DNA of 64,000 bases. Origin: a virus. The translations under genes were made by a program, and so were the position numbers. Location of the stretch: positions 62,001-126,000 of IMG/VR virus record IMGVR_UViG_3300022602_002120. One strand, 5' to 3'. Shown in pieces: positions 52,338 through 59,566 of this stretch. The notes beneath the pieces were generated by a model. That model saw only the letters and a list, made by a program, of their open reading frames with translations, did no database searches and had not been told where the DNA came from. How positions within the stretch are numbered: the stretch's first letter is position 1; each line of letters starts with the position of its first letter.

Positions 52338-52759
52338 AAATATTAGTTATGGGCCTACCAGGAAGTGGAAAATCAACCTTGGCCGAACCGTTGGCTAATC
52401 TATTAGGTGCTGTGTGGATCAATGCTGATAAAATTAGAGAACAATACAACGATTGGGATTTTACATCAGAGGGAAGACTGCGCCAAGCTCAACGCATGAA
52501 GTATCTAGCTGACGGGGTTGTATTAGCTGGTAAGATTGCTGTGGCTGATTTTGTCTGCCCAACTGAACAAGCACGTGAATATTTTGCTCCAGACTATACT
52601 GTTTGGATGGATACTATTCGCGAAGGCCGTTACGAAGATACTAACAAAATGTTTGAACCGCCAGCAGAATGTAACTATCATGTTAAAGAATGGTTTAGCG
52701 ACACTGATAAAGAATTAATGAAAGTGGTAATGAACTACATACAAAGAACTAGCAAATGA
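52334..52759 (+). CDS. Adenylylsulfate-kinase-like P-loop kinase
   Basis: A 141-residue P-loop protein. Walker A is GLPGSGKST (residues 7-15), followed by NADKIREQYNDWDFTSEGRL, which parallels the GDN-R and DLGFS--DR region of CysC, and VADFVCPTEQAREYF, parallel to the AFISP--R segment. APS kinase makes PAPS, the sulfate donor, or in some relatives phosphorylates other small molecules. No sulfotransferase is recognisable in the window, so the acceptor is unclear. Both ends overlap neighbours by four bases (ATGA). Confidence 0.6.
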   Translation: MKILVMGLPGSGKSTLAEPLANLLGAVWINADKIREQYNDWDFTSEGRLRQAQRMKYLADGVVLAGKIAVADFVCPTEQAREYFAPDYTVWMDTIREGRYEDTNKMFEPPAECNYHVKEWFSDTDKELMKVVMNYIQRTSK

Positions 52760-53196
52760 AACCAAAATATAAACTAGCACACATGAAGGCCGCACATCTC
52801 TACGCTGAACTAAGCACAGCACGTAGATTAAAAGTGGGCGCACTTATTGTCAAAGACGATAGAATTATTAGTATCGGCTACAATGGTATGCCTAGTGGAT
52901 GGGATAACGATTGTGAGTACAAATACTACAGCATAGGTAATCCCAATGACTTTGAATTAAAAACTAAACCGGAGGTCCTACATGCTGAAACCAACGCTAT
53001 TGCGAAACTTGCTAGAAGCACTGACAGTGGTGATAATGCCACTTTATTTGTTACTCATAGTCCCTGCCTGGATTGCGCCAAACTTATTTACCAGTCCGGT
53101 ATCAGACAGGTCTACTACGCTACTGATTATCGCGATGATTCCGGGATACGTTTCCTTCATGATTCGGGTGTCACAGTGGAAAAAATAGATGTTTGA
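52756..53196 (+). CDS. cd: Deoxycytidylate deaminase (dCMP deaminase)
   Basis: A 146-residue zinc deaminase. The zinc/catalytic motif is H76-A-E78 and PCLDC (C104, C107), with GALIVKDDRIISIGYNGMPS ahead of it; length and motif order fit dCMP deaminase. The product dUMP would feed the thymidylate synthase on the opposite strand. The codons K-P-E-V before HAE are CCG GAG GTC rather than the phage's usual CCA GAA GTA, and they create a Shine-Dalgarno for a nested +1 ORF. ATGA overlap with the upstream kinase. It is out of place among glycan genes. Confidence 0.88.
   Translation: MKPKYKLAHMKAAHLYAELSTARRLKVGALIVKDDRIISIGYNGMPSGWDNDCEYKYYSIGNPNDFELKTKPEVLHAETNAIAKLARSTDSGDNATLFVTHSPCLDCAKLIYQSGIRQVYYATDYRDDSGIRFLHDSGVTVEKIDV
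52971..52976 (+). promoter_or_regulatory. Shine-Dalgarno GGAGGT for nested ORF
   Basis: GGAGGT, a full match to the core anti-Shine-Dalgarno, lies five bases before the ATG at 52982 (GGAGGTcctacATG), inside the dCMP deaminase gene and out of its frame. No other purpose for it is visible. Confidence 0.65.
52982..53188 (+). CDS. Nested holin-like protein overprinted in dCMP deaminase gene
   Basis: A 68-codon +1-frame ORF with a near-ideal Shine-Dalgarno. It has a basic N-terminus (MLKPTLLRN), a first membrane stretch of about 24 residues (LLEALTVVIMPLYLLLIVPA and on), a polar turn (TSPVSDRST), a second membrane stretch (TLLIIAMIPGYVSFMI), and a basic tail (SQWKK). Two TMs, about 70 residues and a lysine end are the build of class II holins such as that of phage 21. 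Its TAG directly abuts the next ATG at 53189. Host-frame codons within it are unusually rich in C/G endings (CCC, CTG, TCC, ATC, GTC, TTC). Holin function is inferred from architecture only. Confidence 0.6.
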   Translation: MLKPTLLRNLLEALTVVIMPLYLLLIVPAWIAPNLFTSPVSDRSTTLLIIAMIPGYVSFMIRVSQWKK

Positions 53197-54505
53197 TGTT
53201 TTTATAATGGACCTGGGCGGCAATGAAGACAATGTACAGAGTCTTGTACAGCGTTTTCCGCACGCTCGAGTGGTAAGATACTACGATAATCACTTAGCCA
53301 CGTTAAAACGCTGTATTTCACGTTGTAGAACACCTTATGCTTGGGTACTTGCTAGTGTTTGTGACTACAGTAACTTTGATTTTGACTACCGAGCTGTTCC
53401 GTGGGAAGCCTATCAACTACACTGTTGGCATAGTGATCACGAGAAGTTCGGCGACACCTTCCTGGTGAACGTAAGTGAATTTAATAAGCAACAGGATATT
53501 CCTTTACTGGAATGGTATAAGGAAGTTAATTGGCATTATCCGGGTGTACCTAGATTGCCTGTACCTGTTGTTACATACATCAGTGATGACCTAGTTGAGG
53601 TAGTCAAGGCTACTAAATTTGATACTCCATATGTCCTATTCAAACGTGACACGGACTCAACTGTAAACTTTGCGCCTATTTTATGGCGAGATCGAAGTGT
53701 ACATACCTTTAACAAGGCAAACAGTGTATCGTTAGTACCCCGTGAAATTTCCGCACATTTAAAGCATCAAATCTACGATTATCCACATATTTTGAAGCAA
53801 AAAGACTGGTTTTTAGGCGATAATAACCTCGATATTATCTACATCAGCAACGGAGAACCGCAGGCAGAACAGTGGTATGAACACTTATTATCAGTGGTAG
53901 CGGCTAGTGGTGCTACCAATTGGGTACGTAGAGTTAAAGATGTTAATGGACGTAGTGAGGCATATAAAGCTGCAGCTAATGCCAGTCAAACAGATTGGTT
54001 CTTTACTGTGTTTGCTAAATTAGAAGTAGTAGCAGACTTTGATTGGTCTTGGCAACCAGACTATCTACAAGAACCTAAACACTATATCTTTAACAGTCGT
54101 AATCCTGTTAATGGATTGGAATATGGACACATGGGCATTATTGCCTACAACAAGCAACTAGTACTTGATACAGATGAACATGGATTAGACTTTACTCTAA
54201 GCAAGCCACATGCTGTGGTCCCTGTATTAAGTGCTATTGCCCACTATAATACCACACCCGAACTAACATGGCGCACAGCATTCCGTGAAGTGTTAAAACT
54301 TGTAGATGATGTAGAAAAGACTGGAAGTATCGAAAGTCGTTATCGTTTAGATGTTTGGCTCAATGAAGGCGAGCATTGGAGCACGCAAGGTGCAACTGAT
54401 GCTGTTGAATACTACAATAATGTTGCTGGTGATATGGATAAACTCTTACTGAGTTTTGAGTGGGCTTGGTTGAAAGAATACTACTCTAAGAAGTATACTG
54501 TTTAA
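53189..54505 (+). CDS. Two-module glycosyltransferase-like protein
   Basis: A 438-residue protein with two similar halves. The second (residues about 212-438) begins NLDIIYISNGEPQAEQWYEH and contains GRSEAYKAAANASQTDWFF and SRNPVNGLEYGHMGI, matching the single-module protein at 33684. The first half (FDVFIMDLGGNEDNVQSLVQ, then ARVVRYYDNHLATLKRCISR and TPYAWVLASVCDYSNFDFDY) has the same layout of strand, R-V, helix, (D)W segment, so it looks like a diverged duplicate. Probable GT-A type sugar transferase or scaffold. Last plus-strand gene of the operon; its stop region overlaps the opposing aminotransferase gene by 20 bases. Confidence 0.5.
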   Translation: MFDVFIMDLGGNEDNVQSLVQRFPHARVVRYYDNHLATLKRCISRCRTPYAWVLASVCDYSNFDFDYRAVPWEAYQLHCWHSDHEKFGDTFLVNVSEFNKQQDIPLLEWYKEVNWHYPGVPRLPVPVVTYISDDLVEVVKATKFDTPYVLFKRDTDSTVNFAPILWRDRSVHTFNKANSVSLVPREISAHLKHQIYDYPHILKQKDWFLGDNNLDIIYISNGEPQAEQWYEHLLSVVAASGATNWVRRVKDVNGRSEAYKAAANASQTDWFFTVFAKLEVVADFDWSWQPDYLQEPKHYIFNSRNPVNGLEYGHMGIIAYNKQLVLDTDEHGLDFTLSKPHAVVPVLSAIAHYNTTPELTWRTAFREVLKLVDDVEKTGSIESRYRLDVWLNEGEHWSTQGATDAVEYYNNVAGDMDKLLLSFEWAWLKEYYSKKYTV

Positions 54506-55601
54506 TAGCATCAACTACAGCTTCAACTTCACTGTCTGACAGTTCTGGATAGATAGGCAAACTTAGGCAGGTGCGACTAAACTGTTCAGCACCTTCTAAC
54601 GCTGTGTAGTCAACTTCAAAGCCAAATGCCACATTAGATAAGTGTAAGGGTCTTTTGTAGGTAATCCTAGTTTCGATTCCTGCTTCTCCAAGGAATTGAT
54701 TCATACCATAACGTTCACGATGATGAATAACATACTTACTCCACGCATGTTCTACATTCATGTCTACACTAGGTATAGTTACATGTCCATCTAGTTCTTC
54801 TGTGTAGTATTCGGCGATTTCTTTCCTACGTTTTTGCCAAGCATCGAAGTATTTTAACTTAATCAGCATCTGTGAACAATCAACTTCTGACATCTTGCTG
54901 TTGGTACCTGAGTTGATATTGTCATTACCTTTGCCATTGTCGTGAAAGTCATTGACCTGTTCCCAGATCTCAGGATCGTCAGTGAGTATCATGCCACCCG
55001 ATCCATAGTTGTTTAGATTTTTTGTAGGGTCAAAGCTCAAGCAACTGATAGTGCCTAGCTTGCCACTTGGTACACCTTTCCAGTAGGCACCAAATGATTG
55101 TGCAGCATCTTCTATGATGGGAATATTATTCTCTGCCCACATCTGTCTATACATGGTTAATTTGTCATAGTCGATGATGTTACCAAATAAGTTAACATAC
55201 ATCACAGCGGCAATCTCATCATGATCCACTGGTATCTTATTTAGATCTATTAGACCGGTAATGGGATCTACATCACAGAACACAGGGTCAAAGCCTGATT
55301 CTATTACTACGTTGAGTGTAGCAATAAAACTCTGTGCTGGAATTAGTACTTTGTTACGAGTCTTATCGTGTATACAGGCCGCACGTAGACTAAAGATCAA
55401 GGCCTGTGTACAACTGCCTACTGCGCAGGCATACTTGCGTTCGGTCATTTTTTGAATAGTTTTTTCAAACAGAAAGGTATAGTCACCGTCAAGGACTTTT
55501 CCAGAAGAATATACATGATCTGTTGCATCAAGTATTTCTTCTTTGATACTAACGTATTGTCTATCTACGCCATAGAACGGGATTTTCGTTGTACCAGTCA
55601 T
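54486..55601 (-). CDS. DegT/DnrJ/EryC1-type PLP sugar aminotransferase
   Basis: A 371-residue enzyme. N-terminus IPFYGVDRQYVSIKEEILDA, VGSCTQALIFSLRAA (cofactor pocket), VLIPAQSFIATLNVVIESGF, IIEDAAQSFGAYW (D165) and SFDPTKNLNNYGSGGMI, where K194 would bind PLP. These are hallmarks of aminotransferases that put an amino group on a keto-sugar nucleotide. Its start overlaps the epimerase gene by 41 bases, so the two are translated together. It would supply an amino sugar to the transferases of the plus-strand operon. Stops of the two converging operons overlap. Confidence 0.85.
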   Translation of the reverse strand: MTGTTKIPFYGVDRQYVSIKEEILDATDHVYSSGKVLDGDYTFLFEKTIQKMTERKYACAVGSCTQALIFSLRAACIHDKTRNKVLIPAQSFIATLNVVIESGFDPVFCDVDPITGLIDLNKIPVDHDEIAAVMYVNLFGNIIDYDKLTMYRQMWAENNIPIIEDAAQSFGAYWKGVPSGKLGTISCLSFDPTKNLNNYGSGGMILTDDPEIWEQVNDFHDNGKGNDNINSGTNSKMSEVDCSQMLIKLKYFDAWQKRRKEIAEYYTEELDGHVTIPSVDMNVEHAWSKYVIHHRERYGMNQFLGEAGIETRITYKRPLHLSNVAFGFEVDYTALEGAEQFSRTCLSLPIYPELSDSEVEAVVDAIKQYTS

Positions 55602-56517
55602 AATACTGTTTTAAGCCTTGTTCAAAGTCAATTTTAGGATCATAGCCTAGATCGTTGCGTGCCCGATCTATATTCAAACGTCCACGTTTAGGAAAACTAA
55701 GATCACGATCTAATAATTCTATAGTGCCCTGTCCTGCTACGCTAACAGCAAGTTCGGCAGCGTCCTTTAAGGTCCAAATGCGATCAGCGGAACGGGTAAT
55801 ATTATATGTATGGCCATTTGCAGCATCTAAGGTTGTAGCTAACACAATACCTTGAGCTGTGTCAGTGACATGTGTAAAGTCTAAGACTTCACTGCCACCT
55901 TTAACACGTAGAGTTTCACCACGCATGGCGGCTGTTAGGAATTTACTTACCACACGATCCTCTACATCACGTTCACCATATACAGCACTAGGGCGAACAA
56001 TAGTATAATTTAAATAACGACCATAGTCTTCTACTAGACGCTCGCCCATGAGTTTCATAATACCATATTGTCCTACTGGGCTAGGATTTTTATATTCGCT
56101 GGTATCTGATCCAAAGTCACCATAGACCATCGAACTTGAAACATAGACAAATTTTTCACAATGCTCACGTGCTATTTCTAATAGATTAGTTAGGCCATTA
56201 CACATAACATCTGTGGCTAGTCTAGGATCTTGTTCAACTACTTTCTGACGCGGAAAACTTGCTAGGTGTACAATAACATCAATTTCGTTATTAAGTACCA
56301 AGCTGTTAATTAGTGTTTGATCACGAATATCAACTTTGTATACTTCGCTAGTAATGCGTTTTTCACGTAGACTGTTTAGATATACTAGTTCACTGGTAGG
56401 AATAAAGCCATAGGTAGTAGCTGTATCAACTACAATACACTCATGTCCTTGTGCTTCTAGTAAGCGGACAACATTGTGCCCAATGAAGCCTAATCCACCA
56501 GTGACAAGATATTTCAT
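55561..56517 (-). CDS. NAD-dependent sugar epimerase/dehydratase (SDR)
   Basis: A 318-residue extended short-chain dehydrogenase. NAD motif LVTGGLGFIGHNVVRLLEAQ (GxxGxxG), VDIRDQTLI, VIVHLASFPRQ; catalytic SSSMVYGDFGS with Y-x3-K in QYGIMKLMGERLV; then NYTIVRPSAVYGERD. These fit UDP- or dTDP-sugar 4-epimerases and dehydratases. No nucleotidyltransferase is in this window, so a host nucleotide sugar is the likely substrate. It overlaps the aminotransferase gene downstream and shares four bases (ATGA) with the small gene upstream. Confidence 0.85.
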   Translation of the reverse strand: MKYLVTGGLGFIGHNVVRLLEAQGHECIVVDTATTYGFIPTSELVYLNSLREKRITSEVYKVDIRDQTLINSLVLNNEIDVIVHLASFPRQKVVEQDPRLATDVMCNGLTNLLEIAREHCEKFVYVSSSMVYGDFGSDTSEYKNPSPVGQYGIMKLMGERLVEDYGRYLNYTIVRPSAVYGERDVEDRVVSKFLTAAMRGETLRVKGGSEVLDFTHVTDTAQGIVLATTLDAANGHTYNITRSADRIWTLKDAAELAVSVAGQGTIELLDRDLSFPKRGRLNIDRARNDLGYDPKIDFEQGLKQYYDWYNENPVLWRR

Positions 56518-56675
56518 CTACCACGCCCAGCTGATTTCTTAGCAGGCTTGTTTACTGTTACTTGGGACTTGGGCGCACCCTTACCAGTATCAACTTGGGT
56601 TTTACTATTAGTAGCCTGCTGTTCTTGTTGTTTCTTTACTAATGCTGCTTTTACTGTGTCTTTTAAACTTGCCAT
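56514..56675 (-). CDS. 53-residue Lys/Gln-rich small protein
   Basis: A 53-codon ORF just upstream of the epimerase gene. The first 20 residues (MASLKDTVKAALVKKQQEQQ) form a charged helix; the rest is Lys/Ala/Pro/Gly-rich and disordered-looking, ending in SAGRGR. A strong GGGGAGAG Shine-Dalgarno lies five bases before the ATG, and the stop shares the ATGA overlap with the epimerase start, so it is a real gene. Function unknown; the basic tail could bind nucleic acid. Confidence 0.65.
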   Translation of the reverse strand: MASLKDTVKAALVKKQQEQQATNSKTQVDTGKGAPKSQVTVNKPAKKSAGRGR

Positions 56676-56676
56676 T

Positions 56677-56919
56677 TTACTCTCCCCATTTTAATTTATA
56701 GTAGGTTAAATTTTTAGGTTCTAACCACGCATGTATTTTTACAGTATAACCATAACTGCTATAGCCACCTGGTACAATATCAAACATCATCTGCTGATAA
56801 CTATGTTCATGTAGCCATTGCCCTTTTTCAGTCTTTTCCCAATCTATAATAGGACCTGCGGCATAGATCTCAGGATCTTCTACATCACCTAGAGTAATCT
56901 TATGAACTAGTAACTTCAT
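56677..56919 (-). CDS. Hypothetical protein
   Basis: An 80-residue protein with ITLGDVEDPEIYAAGPIIDW near the N-terminus, then EKGQWLHEHSYQQMMFDIV and a beta-rich end (YTVKIHAWLEPKNLTYYKLK). I associate GDVEDPEIYAAGPI-type strings with small conserved proteins of T4-like aquatic phages but know no function. The ATG directly follows the stop of the upstream gene. No membrane segment. Confidence 0.6.
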   Translation of the reverse strand: MKLLVHKITLGDVEDPEIYAAGPIIDWEKTEKGQWLHEHSYQQMMFDIVPGGYSSYGYTVKIHAWLEPKNLTYYKLKWGE

Positions 56920-57552
56920 TTAGTCCCAAAGACCACGATAGTATTTGCCAAATAAACGTAGGCCGTTATCGATACGGTCATGATGTGCTTTAAGACCTTT
57001 GCGATCTACTTTAATCTTACTAATTTGTGTGTTGAAATTATCTTTTGGATCATCGGACTCGGAGTGATCAAAGAACTTGCTATCACCGTCATCGTCTATT
57101 AGTTGTTCATGTGCCCAGATCATTTCGTCCATGACCCAATCCCAACGTTTAAAATGATTGTCATCTGTGTCCCAGGAATTCTTTTTTGGAGGTGCGCTGG
57201 TACTGCGTAGTTCTTTAGGCACATCTTTATCTTCTACCCAAGGAGCACCATGCTTATGTTCTTTTAGCTTTTTAAGCATGGGCACAACAATAAGACTAAG
57301 TGTACTGTCCATGCTCCAAACGTCATAGTCGTCAATATGGATTTTAATAGTGCGTTGACGTTTTTCGTAAATCCAGTTACAGAACTTTGAAACCCAAGTA
57401 CTAGCTAACCAAGTGCCTAGACGATCATGTAACTGATAGTCCCAGCGTTTAGCTATGTTATCTTCTGGATATTTCTCATGCCAAAAGAACAGCATGTCTA
57501 CTAGTTGATATGGACCAACCCAGCTTAAATATTTGCCAATTTTAACTTTCAT
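56920..57552 (-). CDS. Hypothetical protein
   Basis: A 210-residue charged protein: KIGKYLSWVGPYQLVDMLFF, then WVSKFCNWIYEKRQRTIKIH and IDDYDVWSMDSTLSLIVVPM, and near the end KVDRKGLKAHHDRIDNGLRL. The middle (WDTDDNHFKRWDWVMDEMIW) is Trp- and acid-rich. This looks like an early protein conserved in T4-like phages of aquatic hosts, without assigned function. It overlaps the upstream gene by four bases and abuts the downstream one. Confidence 0.6.
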   Translation of the reverse strand: MKVKIGKYLSWVGPYQLVDMLFFWHEKYPEDNIAKRWDYQLHDRLGTWLASTWVSKFCNWIYEKRQRTIKIHIDDYDVWSMDSTLSLIVVPMLKKLKEHKHGAPWVEDKDVPKELRSTSAPPKKNSWDTDDNHFKRWDWVMDEMIWAHEQLIDDDGDSKFFDHSESDDPKDNFNTQISKIKVDRKGLKAHHDRIDNGLRLFGKYYRGLWD

Positions 57553-57878
57553 TTCCAGCTCTCGTCGTGATGATCAAAAAATCTTAAACAATAGTCTACG
57601 TATTCGCTTTCACTCAGGTCAGCATAGAAGCGTACCTGTTTGAACCAATCTATGGTATTACTATCAAAATCAAAATCAAGTTTAATGCTATTGCGTTCAA
57701 CCCAAGCATATTTGTCTGTTTGACTGAATTCTTTTGCTGCTTGGAAGTATAGAGCATCATTGCCCCAACCATTGTTGTGAATTTCGTTTATATGACTTCT
57801 ATATGCGAATAAGCGCACACGATGGGGTCGTTCAAACCGCCATGTTGGCTTTGATTGGCGGGTGATAGTTGTATCCAT
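57549..57878 (-). CDS. Hypothetical protein overlapping thyA
   Basis: A 109-residue protein whose ATG lies 47 bases inside the end of the thymidylate synthase gene. No other ATG follows in frame; a GTG at codon 20 is the alternative. Contents: [40 protein letters not shown], then [19 protein letters not shown] at the end. Aromatic and acidic; no family recognised. Four-base overlap with the downstream gene supports translation. Confidence 0.5.
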   Translation of the reverse strand: MDTTITRQSKPTWRFERPHRVRLFAYRSHINEIHNNGWGNDALYFQAAKEFSQTDKYAWVERNSIKLDFDFDSNTIDWFKQVRFYADLSESEYVDYCLRFFDHHDESWK

Positions 57879-58689
57879 CTAGTCTAAAGTCCTCTATAGT
57901 AAAGTTATTGATATCTTTTACATCAGGGTTAATCCACAATGTGGGAAGAGGTAATGGTTCACGGCTTAACTGTTCTTTTACCTGCTCTACGTGATCAGAA
58001 TATATGTGTGCGTCGCCTAGTGTGTGAACAAACTCGCCTACCCCTAAACCACATACCTGTGCTATCATATGAGTTAATAGTGAGTAGCTTGCGATGTTAA
58101 AAGGTACACCTAAGAACATATCGCAACTACGCTGATACATCTGACACGACAACTTATTATCAGCACTTACGTAGAACTGTGCAAAACAATGACAGGGAGG
58201 TAAGGCCATTTGATCTAACTCACCCGGGTTCCACGCTGTGATAATATGCCTGCGGCCATATGGATCATCTTGGATACCACGTATCAGCGTAGCAATTTGA
58301 TCTACTGCTGATCGTTTACCTGGACCCATATAACTGACCCAATCTCGCCACTGTACACCGTAGACACGACCTAGGTCACCTTGGTATTTGGCTTTAGGAA
58401 TCCAATAAGGAGCAAGAGCATTGGGTGTCCAAATAGTAGTTTTACCTTCAGGGTCGCCGTGGGTAATTTCTGCTAGTCTGCGTTCATCACCCGAACCTTC
58501 AATGAACCATAACAGTTCACCTAAACAGGCCTTGAAAGCCAGTTTCTTAGTAGTCACAGCTGGAAAGCCCTTAGATAGATCGTAGCGTTGTTGCATACCA
58601 AATACCCCAATGGTACCTACACCCGTGCGATCATCACGTACTTCACCGTTCTTAAGAACGAATTCTAATGCGTCAAGATAAGTTTTCAT
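57832..58689 (-). CDS. thyA: Thymidylate synthase (ThyA type)
   Basis: A 285-residue enzyme converting dUMP to dTMP with methylene-tetrahydrofolate. Catalytic C166 is in [24 protein letters not shown] (residues 19-31), the RR pair in YGRRHII, and [17 protein letters not shown] are the family hallmarks. N198 at the dUMP-recognition position argues for dUMP rather than dCMP as substrate, so it is not a hydroxymethylase. A perfect sigma70 promoter lies directly upstream, with its expected start point at the A of the ATG, and no Shine-Dalgarno is present, so the message looks leaderless. Confidence 0.95.
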   Translation of the reverse strand: MKTYLDALEFVLKNGEVRDDRTGVGTIGVFGMQQRYDLSKGFPAVTTKKLAFKACLGELLWFIEGSGDERRLAEITHGDPEGKTTIWTPNALAPYWIPKAKYQGDLGRVYGVQWRDWVSYMGPGKRSAVDQIATLIRGIQDDPYGRRHIITAWNPGELDQMALPPCHCFAQFYVSADNKLSCQMYQRSCDMFLGVPFNIASYSLLTHMIAQVCGLGVGEFVHTLGDAHIYSDHVEQVKEQLSREPLPLPTLWINPDVKDINNFTIEDFRLDGYNYHPPIKANMAV

Positions 58690-58695
58690 TTTATT

Positions 58696-58724
58696 ATTAT
58701 AACAGAATTAAGGTAGTCTGTCAA
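58696..58724 (-). promoter_or_regulatory. Consensus sigma70 promoter of thyA
   Basis: On the minus strand: TTGACA (58724-58719), exactly 17 bases, TATAAT (58701-58696), then AATAAA and the thyA ATG. Both hexamers are perfect. The expected start point, about seven bases past the -10, falls on the A of the ATG. Confidence 0.85.
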
Positions 58725-59222
58725 CTAGAATAGTACACGATCCCAGATTTCGTAAGTACAATTCGTACCTGGGATTACTGTTTTAATACGGAAACAAGCC
58801 AAATAGCGTTCTAAATTAATACGTGTATCACACCAATAATTACCTTTCATGCGTGTTAGGTACACACGTTCTACTAGGTCATTGGTAGCTTCGTATAATT
58901 TTTGCCCACCAATGATATATACATCTTGGCTAGGGTTAGCTGTTTGTACGTTAGCAATAGCGGTTTCTGGACTACTAGGAATCCAGCGTACTTGATGCTG
59001 ATATTGTTGGTCAACGTGCTTACTGCTGACTACATAATTTGTACGATTAGGTAAAGGTTTGGGCATCTTGGGATCTTCCCAAGTATTACGCCCCATGACT
59101 ACGATATTATTTGTAGTATGGGACGCAAACCAACGCATATCTTCTTTATTATGCGGCCAAGGTAAGGTACCACGATTGCCTATGCCCCCCAAGGAGGTAC
59201 TGGCGAGAATAGAGCAAATCAT
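58725..59222 (-). CDS. frd: Dihydrofolate reductase
   Basis: A 165-residue DHFR. Diagnostic pieces: SLGGIGNRGTLPWPHNKEDM (Met20-loop and PW region, with Asp near residue 28), NNIVVMGRNTWED, NRTNYVVSS and DVYIIGGQKLYE. It regenerates tetrahydrofolate used up by thymidylate synthase, whose gene follows 35 bases downstream under its own promoter. ATGA overlap with the upstream gene. Named frd after T4. Confidence 0.93.
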   Translation of the reverse strand: MICSILASTSLGGIGNRGTLPWPHNKEDMRWFASHTTNNIVVMGRNTWEDPKMPKPLPNRTNYVVSSKHVDQQYQHQVRWIPSSPETAIANVQTANPSQDVYIIGGQKLYEATNDLVERVYLTRMKGNYWCDTRINLERYLACFRIKTVIPGTNCTYEIWDRVLF

Positions 59223-59566
59223 AGACCTTTAAGCACCTTGTCTGTTTCTGGTTGGACAGTATCCACTACTTTAGCAATATCAATTAAGAAATCAACATTG
59301 GAAATATACGCATCGAGTTCGTTAAACTTAGTGTCTAATAGTTCTTCGATTGCGTCGGGATCCATGCCTTCATCGATTAGTTTTTTAATGTCGATGCTAA
59401 TATTAGTGCCATCTACTAATTTTACTTCAATTTCTTGAAGAATATGTATAGGCACTTCTTTTTTATCGACACCTTCAACTATATCTTTCCAACTTTTGTT
59501 TTTGCTTAACGTAATTTTTTTGCTATTCTTACGCAGTGGCTTTTTTGGTTTTGGTTGCTCTGCCAT
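59219..59566 (-). CDS. Hypothetical protein
   Basis: A 115-residue protein with a basic N-terminus (KPKKPLRKNSKKITLSKNKS) and an acidic helical remainder (ELLDTKFNELDAYISNVDFL, then IDIAKVVDTVQPETDKVL). No family recognised. It overlaps the upstream gene by 38 bases and DHFR by four. The charge split would suit a nucleic-acid- or protein-binding accessory factor, but that is speculation. Confidence 0.55.
   Translation of the reverse strand: MAEQPKPKKPLRKNSKKITLSKNKSWKDIVEGVDKKEVPIHILQEIEVKLVDGTNISIDIKKLIDEGMDPDAIEELLDTKFNELDAYISNVDFLIDIAKVVDTVQPETDKVLKGL

Noticed and set aside
54478-54496. Hairpin (ATACTACT, CTA, AGAAGTAT) at the convergent gene ends as a bidirectional terminator
   Set aside because: Weak AT-rich stem with a mismatch, within coding sequence and with no T-run after it on either strand.
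57832-58689. Reading thyA as a dCMP hydroxymethylase, which would go with DNA hypermodification
   Set aside because: The recognition residue is Asn (VPFNIASY), as in dUMP-specific thymidylate synthases; hydroxymethylases have Asp there.
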